A model generated the notes under the pieces. The model was given only the letters and a program-made list of their open reading frames with translations, made no database searches and had not been told where the DNA came from. This document shows, piece after piece, positions 34,821 through 43,500 of a DNA stretch of 64,000 bases; position 1 is the first letter of the stretch; each line of letters starts with the position of its first letter. A program made the translations under genes and the position numbers. Origin of the DNA: Streptomyces sp. ISL-98 (GTDB lineage Bacteria > Actinomycetota > Actinomycetes > Streptomycetales > Streptomycetaceae); contig NZ_JAGGPB010000058.1 of the NCBI RefSeq assembly GCF_018614055.1, positions 1-64,000 of the forward strand, given 5' to 3'.

Positions 34821-36170
34821 TTACACGTCGGCCAGCTGCGGGAACAGCGCCACGTCCGCCGCCGCCTTGAGGTAGTCGGCGCCCGCGGTGCCGCCGGTGC
34901 CCGGCACACGGCCGATGATCTTCATCGTGACGCCCCAGTGCGTGCGCTTCATGCCCCGCCAGCCCGCGTCCAGGGCCCGCATGGCCTCCTCCAGGCGCCG
35001 CGCGTCCGCGGTCGGCCAGCCGCCGACGCGCGTCAGGAACTGCTCCTGCAGGGTGGCGTCGAGGGCGAACAGCGGCCCCTTCTCCGGGGAGTGCGCCTCA
35101 CCGGCACGCTTCGCGCTCACCGTCTCGACCAGCTGATAGGGCCGGGACTGGATGGCGCTCGCACCGTGGGTGTGGTCGCGTATCACCGCGAAGGACTCCG
35201 GCGGCATGGTGGTCAGGACCCGGTACAGCGGGGACGTCGCGCCCGCGAGGCGGGTGCCGGCCGTCTCCAGGAACGCCACCGCGTTGGCGGGGCGGTCCGT
35301 GCGGACCGCCTCGACGGCGAACGTCAGAGCCCTCGCCACCCGGGCGAACAGCCGCTCGAAGAGCTGGATGGAGCGGACGAACATCCGCTCGTCGTGGAGC
35401 GTCGTGACCGGGAGAAGCGCGACGTCCACCGCCCGCAGCAGCGCGTCCGGCGCCTGCGCACGGATGGCGTCGACAGCCTTGCGCGCGGCCGGCGCCGCCG
35501 CGTCGGACCCGCCCTCACCAAGCGCGGCCCGCACCTCGTCGAGCGGCGCGGTGTCCGCCAGGGCGAGCGGCGCGTACTCCGGGAGCCGGGCGAGGGCCTG
35601 CCACACCGCGGTGGTCCGGGACCGCTGCCGGTCGCTGTCCCGGGCCGCGGCGAGCGCGTCGCTCTCGCGCACCACCAGGTCGGCGAGGAGCACCGCCGTC
35701 AGCAGGTCGTCGGCGCGCTCCGTCGCCTCGGGGCTGCCGTCCGACTCCCACTCGGCGATGCGCAGGACGTCGTTGCCCGCATACGAGACGTAGCTCATCG
35801 GCCGGTCGGTGAAGGTCAGCGGCAGCCAGGTGTCGAACAGCCAGGTGTCCGGCGATGCCCAGGGCCGGGCGCGGCCCGCGCACTCGATGCCGAGCCGGGC
35901 CCCGCGCAGCAGGGCGACCAGCTCGGGCGCGGCCACCGCCTTGCCCACCTGCTGGTAGTAACCCACGACCTGTTCGTACGGAAAGCCGGCGAAGTCCGGC
36001 CGGCCGTCCCCGAGCACCTGGTGGGACCAGGCGGTCACGGCGTCGACCGCCGCGCGCAGCGCTTGTGCGCGGCTCGCCCGGGTGCCGTGTCCCAGGGCCG
36101 TGCCGCCGACGCCGATCTGCCCGTCCTCGCGCTGGTCGGCGGATCCCCCCACCGGCGTCTTCTTCGTCAT
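34821..36170 (-). CDS. Tryptophan 2,3-dioxygenase-superfamily haem enzyme
   Basis: This encodes 449 residues from ATG 36168-36170. GTG 36174-36176 is an alternative, but GGTGAGAG is better spaced for the ATG. The C-terminal third carries the superfamily marks: SAIQSRPYQLVETVSAKR, GWRGMKRTHWGVTMKIIG with the likely axial His in RTHW, and the GTGGTAGADYL loop, which matches GTGGSSGxxYL of tryptophan 2,3-dioxygenase. The superfamily also includes PrnB, MarE, SfmD and LmbB2-type enzymes that oxidise aromatic amino acids in secondary metabolism. It is last in the NRPS operon, 55 bases after mbtH. At 449 residues it is longer than TDO (about 280) or PrnB (about 360), so a distinct function is likely. 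The substrate is unknown. Confidence 0.72.
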   Translation of the reverse strand: MTKKTPVGGSADQREDGQIGVGGTALGHGTRASRAQALRAAVDAVTAWSHQVLGDGRPDFAGFPYEQVVGYYQQVGKAVAAPELVALLRGARLGIECAGRARPWASPDTWLFDTWLPLTFTDRPMSYVSYAGNDVLRIAEWESDGSPEATERADDLLTAVLLADLVVRESDALAAARDSDRQRSRTTAVWQALARLPEYAPLALADTAPLDEVRAALGEGGSDAAAPAARKAVDAIRAQAPDALLRAVDVALLPVTTLHDERMFVRSIQLFERLFARVARALTFAVEAVRTDRPANAVAFLETAGTRLAGATSPLYRVLTTMPPESFAVIRDHTHGASAIQSRPYQLVETVSAKRAGEAHSPEKGPLFALDATLQEQFLTRVGGWPTADARRLEEAMRALDAGWRGMKRTHWGVTMKIIGRVPGTGGTAGADYLKAAADVALFPQLADV

Positions 36171-36225
36171 GTTCACGCTCTCACCAATTCACCAGTCACT
36201 TGTCACCAGATCCCCGACGGCCGTG

Positions 36226-36453
36226 TCAAGCGTCGGCGCGGTGCGCACCCATGGCGTCGATCAGGCTCTTGGGGCGCATGTCCGTCCAGTTCTGCTCGAT
36301 GTGGTCCAGGCACGCCTGCCGGGTGTCCTCGCCGAAGACGCGGTCCCAGCGGGCGGGCACCTCGACGAAGGACGGCCAGAGCGAGTGCTGGCCCTCCGCG
36401 TTGACCAGGACCAGATAGGTGCCGTTCTCGTCCTCGAAGGGGTTGGTAGCCAT
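36226..36453 (-). CDS. MbtH-like NRPS chaperone
   Basis: This encodes 75 residues with the full MbtH signature: MATNPFEDENGTYLVLVNAE, GQHSLWPSFVEVPARWDRVF, and CLDHIEQNWTDMRPKSL. MbtH proteins bind adenylation domains and are often needed for their solubility and activity. The start ATG is 10 bases after the stop of the upstream NRPS gene, and its AGGAGAA site overlaps that stop, so translation is coupled. It very likely serves the six A domains encoded upstream. Confidence 0.95.
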   Translation of the reverse strand: MATNPFEDENGTYLVLVNAEGQHSLWPSFVEVPARWDRVFGEDTRQACLDHIEQNWTDMRPKSLIDAMGAHRADA

Positions 36454-36463
36454 GGTGTTTCTC

Positions 36464-39400
36464 CTAGTTGCCGTTGTTCATACAGGTGTTGAGTACGGGC
36501 GCGATCACGTCGAGGGCCGCGGGTGTGGTCATCTCCAGGTGCGTGCAGTCCACTTCGAGCTCGTGGATCTCTCCCGTCACGTGGGCGTCCCACGCCTTGG
36601 CGGCGTAGGGGTGCGAGCCGCTCGCCCGCCCGGAACGGAAGGCCAGCACATCGCCGCGGAAGACGCCGGGCACGAACTGCTCGGCGATCCGCCGGTTGTT
36701 GGCGGCCACCCGGTGCAAGGCCTCGATGCCGTCCTCGCCGAGCCCGGCTAGCGGGCTGTCGTGCTCGCGCAGCAGCGCGGCGACCTCGGGCGTCGAGAGA
36801 GGACGGCGAGGGCCGGTCCCGGAGCCGCCGTCCCCGGCGGCGGCCGCGAGCACGGTGAGGATCTCCTGCAGCAGGTCTGCCTCCCCGCCCGCGTCCTGCG
36901 GGGCCTCCCAGGCCGAGGGGTACGAGTCGAGGAGCGCCAGGAGCTCCACGTCCGCGCCCTCGCTCTGCAGCCGGGTGGCGATCTCGTGCGCCACCAGACC
37001 GCCGAACGACCAGCCGACGAGCCGGTACGGGCCCTCCGGCTGGACCTCCCGGATCCGGTCCGCGTAGTCGGCGGCCATCTCGGGAAGGTCGGCCGCGCAG
37101 GCGTCGGCGGGGTTCAGGCCGCGCGCCTGCAGGGCGTACACGGTGGCGTCCGGGCCGAGCCGGGTGATGAGGCCCGTGTAGCACCAGCCGATCCCGACCA
37201 CGGGGTGGATCAGGAAGTACGGGGCGCTGACGCCCGTACCGCTGTCGCCCTTACCGCCGCCGCCCCGCCCCTCGCGCAGCCGCAGTACGGGCGCGAACGG
37301 GTCGTCGTCCGCCCCGCCCTCGCCGCCGTCCTGGCGCAGCCGTCCGGCCAGGGCCGCGACGGTCGGAGCCTCGAAGACGCTGCGGATCGACGCGGCGGTG
37401 CCCAGCTCGGCGCGGATGCGGTTCACCAGGCGGGTGGCGAGCAGGGAGTGCCCGCCGAGTTCGAAGAAGTCGTCGTCGATGCCGACCTGCGTCACTCCGA
37501 GCACCTCGGCGAACAGCTCGCACAGCGCCGCCTCCCGTGCGGTGCGCGGCGCACGGCCGCCGGTGCCGCGCACGGCCGTGAGGTCGGGCGCGGGCAGGGC
37601 CTTGCGGTCCACCTTGCCGTTCGGGGTGAGCGGCAGCGCGGGCAGCGCGACGACGGTCGCGGGCACCATGTAGTCCGGCAGCTGCCCGCGCACGTGCGTG
37701 CGCAGCTCCTCTGGGTCGATGCCCTGTGCCGGGTCGGCGGGGACGGCATACGCGACGAGGCGTTTGACACCGTGGTCGCCGGGCTGGTCCTCGCGGACCG
37801 CGGCCACGCTCTGCGCGACCGAGGCGTGCCGGGTCAGGGCCGCCTCGATCTCGCCCAGCTCGATGCGGTACCCGCGGATCTTCACCTGGTGGTCGGTGCG
37901 GCTCAGGTACTCCAGCTCGCCGTCCGGGGTCCAGCGGGCCACGTCGCCCGTCCGGTACATGCGCGCGCCGGCCGGTCCGTGCGGATCGGCGACGAAACGG
38001 CCCGCGGTGAGCCCGGGCTGCGCCAAGTAGCCGCGGACGAGGCCCTCTCCGGCGAGGTAGAGCTCGCCGGAGACGCCGGGCGGCACGGGCCGCAGGGCGC
38101 CGTCGAGGACGTAGGCGCGGGTGTTGCGGATCGGCCGGCCGATGGAGGGGCCGCCCTGAGCGGAGCCTCCCTGCGAACTGCCCTTCTGCTCCTGCCCCTT
38201 GAGGACCGCTGCCGTCGACCACACCGTCGTCTCCGTGGGCCCGTAGAGGTTGGTGACCTCCGCGCCGGTACGCGTCATGCGGTCCGCGACGTCCGGCGGG
38301 AGCGCCTCGCCGCCGACCAGCATGCGCAGGCCCTCGGCGACTGCCGGCCGCTCGGTGAGCAGCGCGTGCCACAGCGTGGGCGTGGCCTGCATGATCGTCG
38401 AACCGCTGGCGCCGATCAGGTCTGCGAGGGCTGAGGGATCGACCACGGCGGCCCGGTCGGCCACCACGACGCTCGCCCCGTGGAGCAGCGGCAGATGCAG
38501 CTCCAGGGCGTGGATGTCGAAGGCGACCGTGGTCACCGCGAGCATCCGGTCCCCGGTGCCGAGCGGGAAACGCTCGCCCATCGCCGTATGGAAGTTGAGG
38601 AGGCTGCGGTGCGGCACCACCACGCCCTTGGGCGCCCCGGTGGAACCCGACGTGAAGATCACGTACGCCGGGTGGTCCGGCCGCAGCGGAGCCAGCCGCT
38701 CCTGGTCCGTGAGGTCCCGCCCGTCGTACCCGGTGATCTCCGCGCGGAACTCCGCGTCGTCCAAGCAGAGCGCGCTCGCTCCCTCGGGAAGCCGCGCGCT
38801 GCCCTGGCGGGTGGTGAGGACCGCTGCGGGACGAGCGCCCGCGAGGACGGCCGCGACCCGAGCGCGGGGGTGGCCGAGGTCCACCGGAAGGTAGGCGGCG
38901 CCCGCCTTCTGGACGGCGAGCAGCGCGACGACCAGCCGCGGCGAGCGCGGCACGGCCAGGGCGACCACGCTCTCCGGACCCACCCCGCGCGCGACCAGGG
39001 CGCGGGCGACGCGGTTCGCCTCGGCGTTCAGCTCCGCGTATGTGAGGCCGGCGCCGTCCTCCTGCCACAGCGCCAGGGCGTCCGGGGTGCGGCCCGCCTG
39101 CTCCTCGAAGAGGGCCGGCCAGCACCGCTCGGACGATTCGGCGGCGGTGTCGTTCCACTCGGTGAGCACGCGCCGCCGCTCGTCCGCGCCGAGCACGTCC
39201 ACGCGGCCGGCCGGAAGGTCCGGGTCGGCCACCACGGAGCGCAGCACACGGCGCAGCCGGTCCGCCCAGCCGAGCACCGTCTCCCGGGTGAACAGGTCGG
39301 GCCGGTAGGTCAGGCGCAGCCGGATCGCCTCGCCCGGCAGGACAGTCAGCGTCAGCGGGTAGTGGGCGGCGCCGCTGCCCTCCGTACCGGCGATCTCCAT

Positions 39401-40507
39401 GCCCCGGTAGGCGGGCGGCCCGTCGCCGGACGGGGCCGGGTAGTTCTCGAACACGTACAGCGTGTCGAAGAGTTCGCCGCCGACCCCGGCGAGCTGCTGG
39501 ATCTCGCCGAGGCCGAAGTACTCGTGGGCCGCGAGGGCCGCGCGCTCCGTCTGGAGCCGCGCCATCATCGCCGTCACGGACTCGACTGGGTCCACCCGCA
39601 GCCGTACCGGAAGGGTGTTGGCGAACAGGCCGATCATCGACTCGACGCCGGGCAGGTCCGACGGGCGGCCGGAGACCGTCGCGCCGAAGACGACGTCGTC
39701 CGTGCCGGTGAGCGCGGCGAGGACCAGCGACCAGGCGCCCTGCACCACGGAGTTCAGGGTGAGCCCGCGGCGCCGCGCCAGGTCGGTGAGGTCCGCGGTG
39801 AGCTCCGCGCCCAGGCCGGTCTCGGTCTCCTCGGGCACCACGGTCTCCCGGCCCGCGCCGGCCGGGCCGAGCAGCGTGGGCTCCCGCAGGCCGTCGAGGT
39901 GGCGCCGCCAGGCGGCCTCGGCGTCCGCGCGGTCCCGCCCCGACAGCCAGTGCAGATAGTCGCGGTAGGGCCGGGGCGGCGGCAGGGTGTGGTCGCTGCC
40001 GTCGTGCGCGTACATGGTGAACAGCTCGTGCAGCACCAGCGGCACCGACCAGCCGTCGAGCAGGATGTGATGGCTCGTCAGGACGAAGCGGTACTCGCCA
40101 GGTGCGAGCCGGATGAGCAGGCAGCGGGCCAGCGGCGGCTTGCGCAGGTCGAAGCGGGTCGCCCGGTCGTCGGCGAGGGCGGCATCGAGCCGCTCCTGCC
40201 GCTCGCCGGGCGCCACCGGGGCGAGGTCGAGGAGGCGCCACGGCATCCGCACGCGGTCCGGCACCACCTGCACCGGCTCGCCGCCCTTGCGCTCGCGGAA
40301 GGCGCCGCGCAGATTGCCGTGCCGGGCGAGCAGCCCGTCGGCGGCGCGGCGCAGCGCCCCCGCGTCGAGCTCGCCGCGCAGGTCGAACACGAACTGCAGG
40401 TGGTAGACGTCGGCGCCCTGCTCGTCGTACTGCGCGTGGAACAGGAAGCCCTCCTGCAGCGCCGTCAGCGGCAGCACGTCCTCGATGCGTGCCTTGGCGC
40501 GCGTCAT
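36464..40507 (-). CDS. NRPS, termination module C-A(Gly)-T-TE
   Basis: This encodes 1347 residues from ATG 40505-40507, which overlaps the stop of the upstream NRPS gene (ATGA). The frame is open further upstream, but that part is antisense to the other NRPS. Condensation domain about 8-440 with TSHHILLDGWSVPL. Adenylation domain about 465-960, whose pocket residues (FDIHALEL, IMQATP, MLVGGEA, TNLYGPTETTVW) give D-I-L-Q-L-G-L-V-W, the glycine code. Carrier domain near 1017 (DFFELGGHSLLATRL). Thioesterase about 1090-1345 with the nucleophile in RLVGWSFGGLVAHE. The C domain receives a peptide ending in D-Hpg and adds Gly. The TE releases the chain by hydrolysis or cyclisation. Confidence 0.93.
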   Translation of the reverse strand: MTRAKARIEDVLPLTALQEGFLFHAQYDEQGADVYHLQFVFDLRGELDAGALRRAADGLLARHGNLRGAFRERKGGEPVQVVPDRVRMPWRLLDLAPVAPGERQERLDAALADDRATRFDLRKPPLARCLLIRLAPGEYRFVLTSHHILLDGWSVPLVLHELFTMYAHDGSDHTLPPPRPYRDYLHWLSGRDRADAEAAWRRHLDGLREPTLLGPAGAGRETVVPEETETGLGAELTADLTDLARRRGLTLNSVVQGAWSLVLAALTGTDDVVFGATVSGRPSDLPGVESMIGLFANTLPVRLRVDPVESVTAMMARLQTERAALAAHEYFGLGEIQQLAGVGGELFDTLYVFENYPAPSGDGPPAYRGMEIAGTEGSGAAHYPLTLTVLPGEAIRLRLTYRPDLFTRETVLGWADRLRRVLRSVVADPDLPAGRVDVLGADERRRVLTEWNDTAAESSERCWPALFEEQAGRTPDALALWQEDGAGLTYAELNAEANRVARALVARGVGPESVVALAVPRSPRLVVALLAVQKAGAAYLPVDLGHPRARVAAVLAGARPAAVLTTRQGSARLPEGASALCLDDAEFRAEITGYDGRDLTDQERLAPLRPDHPAYVIFTSGSTGAPKGVVVPHRSLLNFHTAMGERFPLGTGDRMLAVTTVAFDIHALELHLPLLHGASVVVADRAAVVDPSALADLIGASGSTIMQATPTLWHALLTERPAVAEGLRMLVGGEALPPDVADRMTRTGAEVTNLYGPTETTVWSTAAVLKGQEQKGSSQGGSAQGGPSIGRPIRNTRAYVLDGALRPVPPGVSGELYLAGEGLVRGYLAQPGLTAGRFVADPHGPAGARMYRTGDVARWTPDGELEYLSRTDHQVKIRGYRIELGEIEAALTRHASVAQSVAAVREDQPGDHGVKRLVAYAVPADPAQGIDPEELRTHVRGQLPDYMVPATVVALPALPLTPNGKVDRKALPAPDLTAVRGTGGRAPRTAREAALCELFAEVLGVTQVGIDDDFFELGGHSLLATRLVNRIRAELGTAASIRSVFEAPTVAALAGRLRQDGGEGGADDDPFAPVLRLREGRGGGGKGDSGTGVSAPYFLIHPVVGIGWCYTGLITRLGPDATVYALQARGLNPADACAADLPEMAADYADRIREVQPEGPYRLVGWSFGGLVAHEIATRLQSEGADVELLALLDSYPSAWEAPQDAGGEADLLQEILTVLAAAAGDGGSGTGPRRPLSTPEVAALLREHDSPLAGLGEDGIEALHRVAANNRRIAEQFVPGVFRGDVLAFRSGRASGSHPYAAKAWDAHVTGEIHELEVDCTHLEMTTPAALDVIAPVLNTCMNNGN

Positions 40508-43500
40508 CCCTGATCCCCGTTCTCGACCGTGCGGTCGTCCGTGAAGGTGCCGAAGCCGTCGGCTCCGGCGAAGCCGTCCGCTTCGGCCGTGAGGTCGTCG
40601 AAGCCGTCGAATCCGGCGGTGTCCGCGGACTCGCCAAGGTCGTCGAAGTCGCCGAACTCGTCCTCGAACACGTCGATCTCGCCCTGGTCGAGTGCCACCA
40701 GGTCGAAGTCGGACGCTGTCGCGCCGCCCGCGTCGCCCCGCTCCACATGGCGGGCCATCACGGTCAGGGCCCGTACCCAGACATCCGCCATCGCGGCCAC
40801 CTCGGCCTCCGTCAGGAGGCCGTCCGCCCAGGTCCACACGGCGCGCAACTCGGCGCCGTCCGCCGCCGCCCTGGCCACGGCGTTGACCGTGAGCGCGGTG
40901 CGCAGCGGCATCGCGCCCGGCGGCAGCCCCGCGCCGTCCCCGCCCGCCGCCTCGGGCGCCAGGCCCCAGTCGGCCGTACGACCCGGACCGTCGAAGCGGC
41001 CCAGATAGTTGAAGCCAATCTGGGGCGTCGGGAGCGCGGCGAGCTCGGACGCCGTGTCCGGGTTGAGGTAGCGCAGCAGACCGTGGCCGATGCCCTGGTC
41101 CGGCACGGCGCGCAGCTGCTCCTTGGCGCGCTTGAGCACGTCCCCGACGGCCGGTCCGGCCCGCCACAGGTCGTCCCAGTCCACCTTGCCCGGCTCGATC
41201 CGCACCGGGTGGACGCTGGTGAACCAGCCCACGGTGCGGGACAGGTCGAGCCCGGCCGCGAGCTCCTCGTGGCGGCCGTGGCCCTCGACCTCGACGAGTA
41301 CCGGCTCGCCCTGCGGCCGGCCGCGGCCAGCCAGGGACGCGAGGGCCAGCGCGGTCAGCAGGACGTCGTTGACGCCCGCGTTGAAGGCGGCGGGCACCCG
41401 CGAGAGGACCGTGTCGGTGACCGGCGCGGGCAGCGAGACCGTCAGGGACCGCGCGGTGGCGGTGGTGTCCCGTGCGGGGTCGAGGGCCCGCGTGCCGAAC
41501 GGCTGCTCGGGTCGGTCGTGCAGGCCCGTCCAGAAGGCCAGTTCGGCGGTGCGGGACGGCTTGCCCGCCTCCTCGGCGAGGCGGGTCGCCCAGCGCCGGA
41601 AGGACGTGCCGACCCGCTCCGGGTGCGGCGTGCGGCCCGCGGCGACGTCGCTCCACGCCGCGCCGAGGTCATGCATCAGGACCCGCCACGACACGCCGTC
41701 CACCGCGAGGTGGTGGAGCGCGAGCAGGAGGCGCCCGGAGGTCTCGTCGCCCGCGTCGAACCAGACCGCCTGGAACATCACGCCGTCCGCGGGGGAGACC
41801 CGCTCGTCCGCGGCGGCCGCCTCCTTGGCGAGCACGGAGCGGGCCGAGGCCTCGTCCATGTTCGTCAGGTCGACGCGGCGCAGGCAGCCGGCCGCGGACA
41901 CCGCTCCGACGGGCCGCACCCGCAACCTCAACTCGCTTTCGGAGCCGCTGACTTCGAGGCGCAGCAGGTCGTGGTGGTCGACCAGCGCCTGCAGGGCCGC
42001 CGCGAGACCCGTCTCGGTCAGCGCGGCAGGCACCTGCAGCAGCACGGACTGCAGCAGACCGTCCAGGGTGCCGCCGCGCGCCAGCAGGTCGTGCACGACC
42101 GGGGTGAGCGGGACGTCGCCGGTGCCGTCGTCGGCGGGGACGTCCTCCGGCGCGGTGACCGTGCCCGCGGCGGCGGCCAGCTGGGCCAGCGTCCGGGCCT
42201 GGAACACGTCCTTGGGGGCGAGTTCGAGGCCCGCCGCGCGGGCCCGGCTGGCAAGCTGGATCGAGCCGATGCTGTCGCCGCCGAGCTCGAAGAAGTTGTC
42301 GTCGATGCCGACCTCGTCGACCCCGAGGACCTCGCCTGCCAGGCGGCACACGATCTCCTCGCGCTCGGTGCGCGGGGCGGTCTTGGCGGCCGACCGGAAC
42401 ACCGGGGCGGGCAGCTTGGCCCGGTCCAGCTTGCCGTTGGCGGTGAGCGGCAGCTCGTCGAGCGCCACGACCGCCGCGGGGACCATGTACTCGGGCAGCA
42501 AGTCGCCCATATAGGCGCGCAGTTGAGCCGGGTCGACGCCCTGTGCGGGGTCGGCGGGCACGGCGTACGCGACGAGGCGCTTGTCGCCGGGACGGTCCTC
42601 GCGGACCACGACGGCGCTCTGCGCGACCGAGGCGTGCCGGGTCAGGGCCGCCTCGATCTCCCCCGGTTCGATGCGGAAGCCGCGCACCTTGACCTGGTCG
42701 TCGGCGCGGCCGACGAACTCCAGGGCGCCGTCGTGCCGCCACCGCGCCAGGTCGCCGGTGCGGTACATGCGGGCGCCCGCGGGCCCGTACGGGTCGGCGA
42801 CGAACCGCTCACCGGTCAGCGCGGCCCGGTCGAGATAGCCGCGCGCCAGGCCCGCGCCCGCGATGTACAGCTCACCGACGCCGCCGACCGGCACCGGGGC
42901 GAGGGCCGCGTCGAGCACGTACACACGGGTGTTGGCCATCGGGCGGCCGATCGGCAGCCGGTCGCCCAGCTCGTCCGCGGCCCCCACCAGGTGGGTGGTG
43001 GCGCACAGGGTGATCTCCGTCGGCCCGTACAGGTGCCGCACCACGACGTGCGGCGCGGCCCGCAGCACGCTCTCGACGGCCGCGACGGACACGACGTCAC
43101 CACCGGTGAGGATCTCTTTGACGCCGTCGAGAGCGTCGCCGAGGTCGTCCGCGACGACCCGGAAGAGACCGGCCGTGAAGTGCACCCCGGTGATGCCCTC
43201 CGCGACGATCAGCCGCTTGAGCTCGGCGACATCCAGCTCGCCGGGCGGCGCGAGCACGACGCGCCCGCCCGCCAGAAGCGGTACCCACAGCTCGTAGTTG
43301 GAGATGTCGAAGGCGTACGGGGCGTGCATCAGGACCTGCTGATGGTGGCCGCCGTCGGCCCATGCCGGGTCGAGGGCCAGCTCGAGCAGGGAGCGATGGG
43401 TGATCGCGATGCCCTTGGGCTTCCCGGTCGACCCGGAAGTGTGCATGACGTAGGCGAGGCCCTCGGGCCGTCCCGGCACGGCGGGCGCGCTGTCGGCGGT

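Noticed and set aside
34821..36170. Naming the haem protein as tryptophan 2,3-dioxygenase or PrnB outright
   Set aside because: The length and N-terminal two thirds differ from both, and no kynurenine-pathway or pyrrolnitrin gene is adjacent. Only superfamily membership is supported.
40508..41656. Extension of the termination-module NRPS to 1730 residues
   Set aside because: The extra 383 residues are the out-of-frame reading of the E domain of the upstream NRPS. The ATGA overlap at 40504-40507 marks the true start.
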